From positions 62,001-126,000 of the forward strand of contig LLCB01000046.1 in the NCBI GenBank assembly GCA_001414345.1: DNA of 64,000 nucleotides. The letters are read 5' to 3'. Both the position numbers and the translations under genes were made by a program. Origin of the DNA: Hymenoscyphus infarciens. Its lineage: Eukaryota; Ascomycota; Leotiomycetes; Helotiales; Helotiaceae. Below are positions 25,020-37,187 of this stretch, piece after piece (position 1 is the first letter of the stretch; each line of letters begins with the position of its first letter). The notes beneath the pieces were generated by a model. It had not been told where the DNA came from. It ran no database searches and saw only the letters and a list, made by a program, of their open reading frames with translations.

Positions 25020-25365
25020 GATAATAGTACGAAATATATACTACTATAGAAGAGATATATAGAAGTATATTTAGTAGAATAATATATATAAATACTAGAC
25101 TCTAATATAAAAGAAAAGACTAAACTAGCCTTTTCTAACTCTAGAAGAGTAGATAGCTATATATAAGAGGTCTAAAACGAAATAATATATCAGCGACTAA
25201 TATAAAAGTCTAAATTCTCTAAACGTTATCTAAAAGTCTAGATATACGTAATCTTTCTAAATTAGATAATATAAAACAATAATAGCTAAAAGCTAAATAT
25301 ACTATAGCTGAAACCTTATTAGTATAGTAGATAGATTCAGCTATTTAAGATAGCTAGCTATTATA
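25020..25365 (+). repeat. Solo LTR, family B
   Basis: 346 bp, starting GATAATAGTACG and ending CTATTATA, with exact 5-bp duplication AGAAA (25015-25019 and 25366-25370). Clearly homologous to 36872-37187. Confidence 0.87.
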
Positions 25366-26832
25366 AGAAAAGAAAATAGCTAGAAAGCTAGTAAATATCT
25401 CTTTTTTTAATAAAAAAGAATTTATATACTAAATATATATTAGCTAGTTTAAAGAGTATAAGTAGTATATCTAGTATACTTTAATTTTAAATATCTAGAA
25501 TAGTATACCTAGTACTAGCTATACTAGATATACTAGATCTGTTATTATAATAATCTATATATATATAAAGTATATATCTTATATATCTACGTCTATATTA
25601 ATATATTAGTAAGAGTACTTCTACTAAACTACTTAATTTATTACTTACTCTCTTAATTTATTATTAGTTTATAATAACTAGAAAGATAAAAAAAAAAGAA
25701 AGACTAGTTATATAATTATATAATTCTAAGACTTAGAGAATAATATAGTCTTAGCTACTTAGTTTAAAGACTATATTCTATATACTCTATATAGCTAGTA
25801 TACTTAGTATAAGACTATATAAAAGTTTTTTAAAGTAGTAGTATAAAGCTTAGACTTCTATATAAATACTAGCTTTTTTTAAAGAAGTAAATTTATTTTC
25901 CTTCTCTTATATTTCTTCTTTACTTCTCTTTTTACTATAGCTTCTTCTCGTCTTTTTAATATAATAGTATAAGTTTAATAGTATAAGTTTAATAGTATAT
26001 ATATAGTTATAAAAGTCGATAGCTAACTTTTAATAAGTTTCTTTATAAAAGCTAACTCTAATCTCTTTCTATAATTTAGTTATTTTTAGATATTTATAAT
26101 TTTAGAACGTCTTATATATATATTAAAGACTAAAAACAACTAGATTATAGATTATAGATTATAAATTATAAAAGATATTAGATATTAAAGTAAAATATAT
26201 TATAATAAGAAAGATATATATACTAATTTTCTAATTAGAGTTAGTATTATTTATTTTAGAGACTAAAAAGTTTACTTATTTTATATACTAATTCACTTAT
26301 CTTACTTCTTCTTTTAAATACTACTTTAACTTACTAAATTATTCTTTAAATAAAAAGTATTATAAAGTATATATAGTATTTACTAGCTATAGTAATAATA
26401 AGCTATAGTTTTTTAAAAAGATATTAACTCTTATATTTTTATATAATTTACTTAAAAGTTAAGTCTATTTTAAATTTTAAAGTCTTAGTTTATTATACTT
26501 AAAAAAAAGACTTAAAATAGTAAGAATAGAGTATAAGAAAAGTCTTAGAATAGAAAAAGAGATATAAAGCTTATATTATTACTAGAGAATAGTACTAATA
26601 CTAGAGTAAGTATAATATTAGTATATAATTTAGAATCGAAGATATTAGAAAAGTCTATTATAATTACTACTACTAGTTAAAAGAACGATTCTATACTTAG
26701 TATTACTTAAGTAGAAGATTAAGAAAATAGAGATAATAATTCTAGAAATAGTTCTAGATCTATTAATAGAGAAGAAAAAGTAGATTATAAATATATATAT
26801 AAAAGAGAATACTAATACTAAAAGAGTATTAA
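25366..26832. other. AT-rich RIP-degraded DNA, unassigned
   Basis: About 1.5 kb with no recognisable protein motif or element ends. Short homopurine and TA-rich runs only. Ends with ATTAA, the left duplication of the next solo LTR. Confidence 0.5.
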
Positions 26833-28137
26833 TATAATAGTACGAAATATATACTATAGTAGAGAAGATATATAGAAGTACGTTTAATAGAATAATATAT
26901 ATAGATACTAGACTCTAAGTATAGAAGAAAAGAATAAACTATCTCTCTTCTATTCTAAATAGAAGTATCTATATATAAGAGATTATAACGTATTTTTAGG
27001 TTGAAAACGCTCTAAGGAGCTTGAATTTAAGAGGTAAAAACTCTACTATATATATAGAGAAAAGAGGTTACGTAAGACCTCTCTTTTTCCGTAATATACC
27101 TCTTAAGTCTAAGAGACAGCTTCCTAGGCTTATAAACTTAAACCAGATTATAAAAGAACCTCTTAACTATATCGCTCTCTATTCCTATTATAGAGAAACC
27201 TATAGAGCTATATATATTACTTTAAACTCCTAAATAGCGATTCTCTAGATAATATTCTTAAGAGTAAAGTTCTACTTCTAGAACCTGTCTAACTTCCTCT
27301 CTTATACTCTAGCACGTTATTAGCTCTAGCTTTTTAGTAAAGACAGTAGGTAGCGTTTGTAGATATAGTAGCTCGTAGTTAGCGTTATATTTATACTAGC
27401 TTTATAGAGTACTAAGCTTCTAAATTCGAATATATCTTTAAGCACTTCTTAAGGTAAGCTAGCGTGTCGCTAAGCTTCTAGTTTATAATACCTACTTATA
27501 GTAGAGCTTTCGCTATATTCGAAGTTAAGAGCGTCTTATAAGAGAGTTCTATCTACGCTTATTAGAAGAGTCCTTATTCGCGCTTATTAAGAAAGTCTCG
27601 TATTCGAAGTTAGAAGAGTACTACTTCGATTATAGCTAGGCTTTATACCTTCTATAAAGAGCTTCTATATACTCGTCGAACATAAGTATCAAAGAGTTAG
27701 TTATACTAACTAATAATAGAGAGCGTTCTAAATACGTTATAATATATTAAATAAGTAAGTAGAAGTTAAAGATAAAGTTATAGAGTATACTATATATATA
27801 AACTAGGCTTATAACTATAATATATTTTTAGATTAAAAACGCTCTAAGAAGCTTAAATTTAAGAGGTAAAAACTCTACTATATATATAGGGAAAAGGGGT
27901 TACGTAAGACCCCCCTTTTTCCGTAATAGAGATTAGATAATATAAAGATCCGAGAATAAGAATAACCGAGACTTTCTTAATATAGATAATTCTAAAATAA
28001 TAATAGCTAAAAGCTAAATATATAACGAAAGCTAAATATAATATCTTCTATATATAAATATTAGATATTAATACTTTTAGCGTATAAGTATTAGTACTAT
28101 TAGTATATTAGTATATCTAGAAAAGCTAGCTATTATA
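26833..28137 (+). repeat. Solo LTR, family B, split by a TRIM
   Basis: Starts TATAATAGTACGAAAT and ends CTATTATA, with exact 5-bp duplication ATTAA (26828-26832 and 28138-28142). Subtracting the TRIM and its duplication leaves about 355 bp. The right part shares aaaagctaaatatataac and neighbouring motifs with the LTR at 7502-7977. Confidence 0.85.
26984..27928 (+). mobile_element. TRIM: 945-bp miniature LTR retrotransposon
   Basis: Two 113-bp LTRs (26984-27096 and 27816-27928) flank 719 bp with no room for gag-pol. A 5-bp duplication GAGAT is exact (26979-26983 and 27929-27933). LTRs begin TATAACGTATTTTTAG and end CCGTAATA; the better preserved copy at 44519 shows the unmutated TG...CA ends (TGTGACG, CGTGACA). 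Short LTRs, tiny size and lack of coding capacity fit terminal-repeat retrotransposons in miniature, which move with proteins supplied by other elements. A 70-codon frame that crosses the 5' LTR boundary is taken as chance. Confidence 0.87.
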
Positions 28138-29640
28138 ATTAACTTAGAGTTTATACTTACTATTATCTCTTTTAAAAGAGAGTTTAATAGTATCTAAATA
28201 AACTTAGAAGAATAAAGAAGATAATATAAAAGACACTTATAAATAAGTAATAGATAAAGACTTTTTAATATAAGAAGCTTTTATCTACTAGTTAAATAGT
28301 TTTATACTAAGTATAGTAATTATATTAGATAAGTTATAACGTAGATAGCGAAGTATTTTAGCTATACTAGTTATATATAGTATATAAAGTATACTAGTAG
28401 TTATAAGGTAAATACTAAGTAATTAGTACTATCTAGTTATATAAAACTATACTAGATTAAGAAAGTAAGTAATAAATTAAGTACTTTAGCTAAAGTTTAC
28501 TTAGTAGAAGTTCTCTTAATATATAAGTAGACGTAGATATATAATATATAGTAGCTAGTAGAAATAGTATATAAAGGTCTTTTATAATATTAAAACTTAA
28601 TTATATATAAATACTAATACTTCTATTACTAAAAGTAAGCTTAAAGTAATTAATTAGACTAAGTACTTATAACTTAAGTAAGAGCTTAAAAAGAGAGCTT
28701 TTACTTATTTTTATCTACTTCTCTTATATTTATAAATATACTAATAAGTAAGATACTCTTTAATATTATAATTACAACTATAAATACTCTTAATCTAAAG
28801 AGAAAGAGATATAATACTCTTTTTTAATTAACTTTTATTAACTAACTCTTTTATACTATTAATAAAGTTAAAATTCTATATAATAAATAAAAGTATATAA
28901 TAATAGATACTTTTAATAGAAATACTAAAAGAATTATCTATAATATCTTAATTTTAATATAACGTTTTAGTTATTTTTCACTACTTTTATTACTTCTTAA
29001 TAATCTTAATTTAAGATTTTTTAAATACTTTAAGTACTACTTTACTAATTATATAGTATTTATCTAATTAGACTTAGTATCTCTTATTTTTATATTAAAT
29101 TATAATTATACTTTTAATATTAAAAGTCTTAATTATCTCTTTTACTCTCTTATTTACTATAGATTTATATAATAATATTATTTATTTCTATTAAGTATAT
29201 CTAGTACTTTAATAAATTATAAGATTTAAAATAGTAGATTTAAAGTTATAATATATCTATACTATCTCTTTAGTTATCCTTATATCTTATATATAGACGC
29301 GTTTAGTAGTCCGGTTTAAAACTACTCTTATTTAAGATAGTTTTAGACTAAAATCTAGATAGCTTCGAACTACGATTCTACTAAGCTAGTTTAGAAGTGC
29401 TAAGATATTAAAATCTAAATTAAAGCTCTTTCTACCTCTTTCTAATATAGCTAATTACTACTATAAATAGGTATATTATACTGCTTATACTAGCTCTTAG
29501 TTTAACATATATAAGGTAGGCGCGCCGCGTACTTAAGAGGCTGTCTCTTTAAGAGGACTTTTTTAGTAGTTTTTAAAGCTCTTTTAGTAGACTTTTTCGT
29601 CCTAGCTTATTAGCATTAGCCTTACGCTATTCTAGAGAAA
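28138..29640. other. AT-rich RIP-degraded DNA, unassigned
   Basis: About 1.5 kb with no recognisable gene or element. From about 29290 it keeps more CpG (gacgcgttt, ggcgcgccgcg near 29520), which suggests a less mutated insert whose ends I could not define. Confidence 0.45.
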
Positions 29641-29972
29641 GTATATTAATTAAAAAGAAGAATAAAAGAGTATAAAAGTGGCGGTGGAAGTAGTAGAAGT
29701 AATAGAAGTAGTAGAAGTGATAGAAGTAGTAGAAGTAGATAGAGGCTATATTATAAGCTAACTTACGCTGAAATGATTATTTTTTTAGTAGAGCTTTTTA
29801 AATATAAGATTATAAGTAAATCATCGTTGAATTTCAGTATTAATATATACTTTAGTAAAGCTTAAAGAATAAGATAATAATTTAAAATTTAGTCGCGTCA
29901 GAGCTAGAAATATAAGGTTAGAACCGCGTTCTACTAAATCACGTGAGGTGTAAGGATAACTGAAGAGATATT
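29641..29972 (-). repeat. Dispersed repeat C, copy 2 (inverted)
   Basis: Reverse complement of 8318-8626, but less RIP-damaged. It contains a tandem AGAAGTAGT/AGAAGTGAT tract (29688-29745). It ends near the composition boundary at about 30120. Confidence 0.65.
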
Positions 29973-30065
29973 ATCTTATACTTTATAATATAAGTCTAAA
30001 TCGTTTCTAAGAAACTAACTTTTATAATTTAGCTTTAAAAGACTATATTAATTAATAATTTAAGC

Positions 30066-30104
30066 TTTATAATTTATAATTTATAATTTATAATTTATAA
30101 TTTA
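30066..30104. repeat. Microsatellite (TTTATAA)n
   Basis: Five to six tandem heptamers of tttataa/ttataat type at the edge of the AT-rich block. Confidence 0.85.
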
Positions 30105-30953
30105 GTTAATCCGACTTTTTAGTGTATTCAGGATGCCGTACCAGTAGATAAAAAATAAGCTGCGATTTGATTCGAGACCCTACTAAATTACGTGATAACC
30201 TGTTAACAACCTATCGCAAACTACAAAAAAGATATGACTAGATACGTAAGATGCTAAGATATCTCCCCCCCAAGAGTGTTGAGGGTCTTTGTATTATTTT
30301 CGTCGATACGGGGGCGTTGGAACTTCTCCAAGCATGAAGTAAACAAACGGTGCCGCTTAGTTTGTCTACCTGGAGGAAAGATTGTCTCTTAAGAAAGCAA
30401 GGGATAAGTGGCCCTTAAATAAGTGATAGGTCAATGAGGAAGCGCGCCTTCTAATTTGCATGGTGTAGCAAGGGAATGTGCACTCATTAGGTGCTGTCGA
30501 AGATTTGTAGAGTCTGTGGCTAAGCAGCCATGAGTTTCAGAGACGAAGATCGTAAAGTGAATAATATGTTGAAATTTGGTATTGGTTTAGACAACCTGCT
30601 TTGAAACTGACCAGTTGAAGGCTCTTGGGACGACTCCTAATAACTAAGTATACTTACCTTTCCAAATGCAAATTTGGAACTATGTTTGAAGTTTTGAAAA
30701 ACACATGGGCTGTAATTGAAGACAATTGACCCTCTGCTGAGCTGTACCTTGAAAAAACATATTTGTGATTTACACTAGTAATGATAATGGTATTTTATAT
30801 CAACTCCACAAGAATCTATATCCTGTGGTATCAGCTTTCATAGAACTGACTAGTCTTGTCGCGCTGATATCCCAAGAGATTAAAAGAGAAACCCCGCCAA
30901 ATTGTAGTATCACCGTTTCAAACATTTCCTGGCGCATCATTCCTGTCGCCTGC
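30105..30953. other. 3' flank of the F-box gene
   Basis: Composition returns to normal near 30200. No coding frame is supported; a 64-codon forward frame that ends next to the F-box stop codon lies opposite its 3' UTR and is not a gene. Confidence 0.45.
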
Positions 30954-33207
30954 CTATAACCTCTGAAATCGCGCCTAAGCTAATCAGACCGGATTGTACG
31001 TCCTCCAATATTCTGTTAATGACTATATCCACAACGACTTGGGGGTTTCACCTACCTGGCTTGCATAAAAACCCGTAAGAGTGGTTCCAGGAGCGATCGA
31101 CAAAGCAAATTTTTCTAGACCAGAATCTTCAGATGAGTAGCCCGCCTGGAAGGAACGCTTGCGATTGGTTGTAATCTATGCGAGAGTAAGAATGTGTGGA
31201 TTTTAAGAGGACCGTATGAAAGAGGGCGTGTTCGTATCCTTACCTTCACGGCGCACAATTTCCCATGCTTGAGGAAACTGTAGAAAGAAATCCTTGTAAG
31301 ATCAACTTCTACAGTTTCAATAACTTCACCACCAGCACCATCGATGGCAAACTCGTTCTTGTTGTCGAACGTTCCTCTGCAACGACCAAGTTTGCATATT
31401 GCCAGCTTAGGGTTCATGTCGTAGTGAAACTCCAATCCGTAGAATCCTGCTGACACATCAAAGCAGATTCTGGTCAAATACTGGAGGTTACAGCCACCGG
31501 GGCCACCGAAATCAACCCAGAACAAGGGTAGGTATCTAGTACCTAATGATGCCCCGCCAGTAAATGATGTTTCGTTTAGACACGATTCTGGCCCAGGCAA
31601 ACTAGGATACCAGTGTGCTATTTCTCGCAACGATCGGCCTTGAACTACTGACGCTTGTACAGAGGGAGCGACTCTAATACTGACAATTTTGAACCCCTAA
31701 ATTAAATCATAGCACGGGCAAGTATAGAAATTGAAGGAAGGTTCTGTACTTACGTCAAATCCTACTTCCAGGAAGTCAATCTTATCAGAACAGACAAGGC
31801 GTTCCGTTCTAGGCGCATTACTTGGAGAGCCAACCCATTCAGACCTGCTTCCATCTGCTTGGACTACTCGCAGTGCTTGTAGTCCACGTGAGCCCATAGC
31901 CAGAACCAACCCTCTCAGAGTCGTAACTTCAAGAACGACTTCCTCGGTCGTTGATATCAGTCCAAGGCATACATCGGACTCATTGTTGGCAATAAGACGT
32001 ATGCCTGAAATATAGCTAGCATTTCCGACACTGCTAATTGAGAATCCAATCTTCGAGAGGTCTTGGGGTACGTGAGAAACGTGTGTACCACATCGACGAC
32101 ACCCACGATCAAATAAGCGCGGATATTGAGTTATGTCTTCTAGCAGATCCCCTTCTACCTTGGTCCATTTCAAAGAAGTAAGATCTTGGCCTTCAGAGCC
32201 AGCATTTTGATTTTCCGCAAGGGATAGCGTGATTGTCTCAACAAGTCGTCCTAACAGATCCCAAGATCTTTTTCTGTTTTTTATTCCTGGCGAGCAGCGA
32301 GCAAGACTCGTGAGGCGATACAAACTCAGCCAGTCCGTAGCATCTCCCGGGGTATCTCGATGTTCCCACTTTTCGAACATAAAGCCGCGGTCGCCGTTTG
32401 CTTCAAATCTGGATGCCCAAAACGTCTGACTGTATAGGAGAGGAAAGAAAACTTTCGATACATGACGCAAGCTGAGTGCGCTTCTGGTAGGTAACCTAAG
32501 AGCTATGTTCTCCAAAAGTTCTAACGGGAGCTTTGAAAAGAAATCTTTATTCCTCGATGGCGTCGATATTGACCATTCCGAGGGATACTCTGTGCGCATT
32601 AACAGCAATGCAGGAATGTCGGACACATGATAAGGATCCTCCTTTGCATATACCTCCGTTTCAGGGTGATAACGGTCGTCCAAATAGTCTTCCTCCCATG
32701 GAAACAGTCCTTGACCTTCGATATCGACGATGAGGTTCCCGTAGTCGTGACCCCAGTATACGCCAAGTCCTGGAAGTGGAAATGGCAGTGATTCACAGAT
32801 ATCGAGGAGTCGCTTGAGAGGAACCTCGTCCCCGACTGGTAAAAATGCTGTTTTTAGGAGTCGCCAGCATGCGTCGTGGGTCACAAATCCATGGCTACTA
32901 CTCCAAGACTGTCGCATAACTCCAAAATGGGTTGATGCACCACGACTACGTTCATCGTCCCAGCGCAGATTGGGATCTGTAGGCGCGGCCCACACAGTGT
33001 CGTTGGAATCCTCACGATAGCCAACACCGGAGACGAAGGTACCGGATGTGTCCGAAGAGACTAGCATTTATTTAGCGGTTACCAGTCGCTCACAGCAGAA
33101 AATAACTCACTTATACGAAATTCGCCTAACCAAGACCCGGTGGTAGATGCATCGGGATCGTAGATGGGAAACCCGCAGAGGATGCAGCTGAACTTGATAG
33201 GGCTCAT
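30954..33207 (-). CDS. F-box protein with N-terminal CxxC motif
   Basis: Five exons on the reverse strand: 33111-33207, 31754-33060, 31244-31696, 31056-31175 and 30954-30974. Together they give 665 residues with every junction in frame (introns 50, 57, 68 and 81 bp, all GT..AG). The N-terminus MSPIKFSCILCGF carries a Cys8-x2-Cys11 pair, like the zinc-ribbon-like start of a family of ascomycete F-box proteins. The conserved GTFVSGVGY and APTDPNLRWDD follow. The F-box (about residues 206-251) reads KLPLELLENIAL.LPTRSALSLRHVSK. The long C-terminal part ends with the GTTLTGFYASQ motif typical of the same family, encoded by exon 4. F-box proteins link substrates to Skp1-Cullin ubiquitin ligases; the substrate is unknown. 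The last exon (seven codons including the stop) is the least certain. The gene is intact although RIP blocks lie within 1 kb on both sides. Confidence 0.85.
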
Positions 33208-33851
33208 CGTTGAAGTGCTGATAATTTTGATCGGCTGTTCAAAGACACAATGCACAAGGTAAGAAATTCAATTATGAGTTGCTCTCCATTTTTTGTTGTT
33301 GTTGTAAATGGTCTGGTTCAAATGGTGGTCTCGGCAAGCGCCAGGTGGGTGGAGGAGGGGTTGCAGTCTTTTAAGCGCCGTAGTAAGCGAGCGCTAGGTG
33401 GCATGTAGAGCTTCGGCTGGTTTTATGTTTCAGATTGTTGGTACCAACTCTGCCGTTTGCTCTCACCCAATTTCAAAATGAATGTGTTTTTATTGTATTT
33501 TTTTATCTACGGCTCTACGGCTCGACGGAAAGAGAGAGAGAGACTCTTAATAACGTATTAGAAGGCTAGCAAAGTCGAACTCCCACTTATACGAGATACT
33601 AGCTATAAACCTATAGTTTACTTTTATTTAATCTATAAAGCTAATAAGAGAAGCGTAGCGTTATAGTTAGTCGTTCTACTAGTAATAACTATAATATAAT
33701 AGCGCTATATATTATAATATATCTAGTATTAATAATTAAGACTTATATAACTTATAATACTTAATAGTAGTATCTATAGCCTATTAAGTAACTACTCGAG
33801 AAGCGCTAAAGTCGATATTATACTATCTATTAATACTATAGAATTAAATTA
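33208..33851. promoter_or_regulatory. 5' flank of the F-box gene, then RIP DNA
   Basis: About 330 bp of normal composition (33208-33540) must hold the promoter. A GA-rich run (33530-33543) marks the boundary, after which AT-rich degraded DNA begins. Confidence 0.45.
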
Positions 33852-34285
33852 CTAGGCGTAGTATTTTCTAAACGTTCTTTAGCTCGTTACTACTTTTTAG
33901 TACGCTTTTAGTACTAAAACTAAGCTAAAACTATCTATATATCTACTTTTATTCTTATAATTAATTAATAACTATAATATATAATAGTAAAAAAACACTA
34001 GAGATCTAAAGGTTACTAGGTCTTAAAGCGAAAGACTTCTTAATATAAGGTTCTAGTTTAGTAGTATACTATTATTATTAGTAGAAGTAGATAGAATACT
34101 AATAAGTAAGAGTTACTTATTTAGATATAAGATAACCTAGATTATATATCTGTTTTAGAGAGTAGTATTAGAGATATTAGAAAGAGAGCTAAAGATAATA
34201 CTACTTATACTTAGAATAGTAATATAAGAGGTTAAAGACTTAAAATAAAGGCGAATATTTAAAATAAGCCTTATCCTAGCTAGTA

Positions 34286-35949
34286 CTTAGGCTAGTATTT
34301 TCTAAGCGTTCTTAGCTAATTTTTAGCTTAGTTTCTCGCTTAAATATAACCCTTTTTTTTCACCTCTACTATATATATATTATATAAAATTAAGTATTAT
34401 TATATAAAAAGTAATCTAAATAAATACTTTATTTATAGAAATTATTATCCTCTCTATAATCTATAACCTTTTTAAGAGTCTTCTTTAACTTTACTATAAT
34501 ATTATCTATTATACTCTAAGGTATCTAGTTCTACTCTTCTACTTATATATGCTTTAAATCTGCCTTATTTCTAGGTTATACTCTTCTCTTATATAGCTGC
34601 TTTTATATATATAACTATATCTATTTTATTAGATTTATATCTAGTAACTAGAGAGGATAAAGAAGCTGCTAAATAGAATAATAGTATAAAACCTCTTTAG
34701 TTACTTTATAAGAATATAAGCTAGTATTGTCTATAACTAAGCGTATAACCTTACCTCTTCTCTTCTTATATAACTTCTTATACTATAGAAAGAGTTTTAG
34801 CTTAAGATATCTCTTATAAAGCTAGTACTAATCTACTCCTCTTTTCTTCTTATTCTCTTACTTATATACTATCTTTTATAGGTAATTATATAATTTAGCT
34901 CTTCTTCTAAGTACTCTATGTCCTTTACTAGCTTAGTAACTCTTCTTTTCTCTTTCTTACTAATTAAATTTAGCCTTTATAAGGTATAGCTATACTATAT
35001 TAGCCTCTACTAAATACGCCTCTACGTCTTTAATCTCTTATATTATTTCTAGGTTATATATATAATATAGACTTTAATAAGAACCTAGGTAGATAGTACT
35101 AAAGAACTATCTATTAGAATACTTCTTAACTATCTTAGATTATATATCTTTATAGTAGTATTTGTCTATCTTTTACTAGTACTAATTAGCTCTCTTATCT
35201 AGTTCTATATATATTACTATAACGTCTATAAATATAACTTTTAAGAGGTCTTTATCTAAGAGACGCTTTACTAATTTAATATATTATATTATAATTTTAA
35301 GTATAAGTTTAGACTTTAATCTTCCTCTTATAAAAGAGTAACTAGTATTATATAAGACTTATTAAAATAATAATTTAAATAGGTTTTTACTCTTATCTTA
35401 GTTACTCTAAAGTCTTAGCTTATAAAGGTATATAATATTCGACTTTTAGTAAGACTCTTATAAATTAGTAACCTTTATAATAATCCTTCTTTATAGCTTA
35501 GGAGTAAGTTTAATATACTAGCTAAGACGAGGCTTATTTTAAACATTCGCCTTTGTTTCGAGTCTTTAACTCTTTATATTACTATTCTAAGTATAGATAG
35601 TATTATCTTTAGCTCTCTTTCTAATATCTCTAACACCGCTCTCTAAAATAGATATATAATCTAGGTTATCTTATACCTAAAGGAGTAACTCTTTCTTATT
35701 AGTATTCTATCTACTTCTACTAATAATAATAGTACGCTACTAAACTAGGACCTTATGTTAAGAAGTCTTTTACTTTAGAGCTTAGCGACCTTTAGATCTC
35801 TAGTGTTTTTTTGCTATTATATATTATAGTTATTAATTAATTATAAGAATAAAAGTAGGTATATAGGTAGTTTTAGCTTAGTTTTAGTACTAAAAGCGTA
35901 CTAAAAAGTAGTAACGAGCTAAGAGACGTTTAGAAAATACTACGCCTAG
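34286..35949 (-). mobile_element. Tc1-like DNA transposon nested inside its own family, inverted
   Basis: 1664 bp, flanked by TA (34284-34285 and 35950-35951), inserted into the outer element at 33852-43910. Host sequence is continuous across it (ctagctagTA then TAttaaacttac). The reverse strand carries the same transposase relic: LVIDNTSLYSYKVTKEVL near 34680-34740 and DINLIK near 34610. It is of normal length for a Tc1/mariner element, so this is a complete but RIP-inactivated copy. With the outer arms it creates a long interrupted palindrome. Confidence 0.85.
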
Positions 35950-36871
35950 TATATTAAACTTACTCTTAAGCTATAAGAGAGGATTATTATAAAGGTTACT
36001 AATTTATAAGAGTCTTACTAAAAGTTAAATATTATATACCTTTATAAGCTAGGACTTTAAGATAACTAAGATAAGAGTAAAAACCTCTCTAAATTATTGT
36101 TTTAATAAGTCTTATATAATACTAGTTACTTCTTTATAAAAGAAGGATTAAAGCTTAAACTTATATCTAAAATTATAATATAACGTATTAAATTAGTAAA
36201 GCGTCTCTTAGACGAAGACCTCTTAAAAGTTATATTTATAGACGCTATAGTAATATATATAGAACTAGATAAAAGAGCTAATTAGTACTAGTAAAAGATA
36301 GACGAATACTACTATAAAGCTATATAATCCGAGATAGTTAAGAGGTATTCTAATACCTCTTAATTCTTTAGTACTATCTACCTAGGTTCTTACTAAGGTT
36401 TATATTATATATACGACTTAGAAATAATAGAAGAGATTAAGAACGTAGAGGCGTATTTAGCTAAGGCTAATATAGTATAGCTATATCTTATAGAGGCTGA
36501 ATTTAATCGATAAGAAAGAGAAAAGAAGAGATACTAGGCTAGTAAAGAATATAGAGTACCTAGAAGAAGAGCTAAATTATATAATTACTTATAAAAGGTA
36601 GTATATAAGTAAGAGAATAGAGGTAAGAGAGAAGTGGATTAGTACTAGCTTTATAAGAGATATCTTAAGCTAAAGCTCTTTCTATAGTATAAGGAGTTAT
36701 ATAAGAAGAGGAGAGATAAGATTATATACTTAGTTATAGATAATACTAGCCTATATTCTTATAGAGTAACTAAAGAGGTTTTATACTATTATTCTATTTA
36801 GTAACTTCTTTATTCTCTCTAGTTACTAGATATAAATCCGATAAAGTAGATATAGTTATATATATAAAGAT

Positions 36872-37187
36872 TATAACGGCACGAAATACATACTACTACA
36901 AAAGAGGTATATAGGAGTGCGTTCGGCAGAATAATATACGTAGATACTAGGCTCTAATATAGAAGAAAAGGAAAAACTATCCCTCTTCTACTCTAGGAGT
37001 AGGCTACTATATACAAGAGGTTCAGATAGTATAAAAGGGTCTAAAACCGACTAACGTTATACGTCGGCTAATATAAAAGCTCGAACCTATGTAACCTTTC
37101 TAAAACAGATAATATAAGATAATAACTACTGAAACCTTATATATAGTAGGTACTCCTAGCTATCTAGGATAACGGTATACTATTATA
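36872..37187 (+). repeat. 5' LTR of family B element
   Basis: 316 bp; keeps cggcacgaaatacatac where the 3' LTR has agtacgaaatatatac, so it is less RIP-damaged at this end. Confidence 0.88.

Noticed and set aside
27021..27233. 70-codon forward frame
   Set aside because: It spans the boundary of the TRIM 5' LTR and internal region, lies in RIP DNA, and has stops in the less mutated copy's alignment; chance frame.
29686..29745. Regular AGAAGTAGT units as a CRISPR-like array
   Set aside because: Units are 9 bp with no spacers, and the genome is eukaryotic; a simple tandem repeat inside repeat C.
11400..30120. Centromere from long AT-rich DNA
   Set aside because: Most of the block resolves into RIP-mutated mobile elements; AT content alone is not evidence of a centromere.
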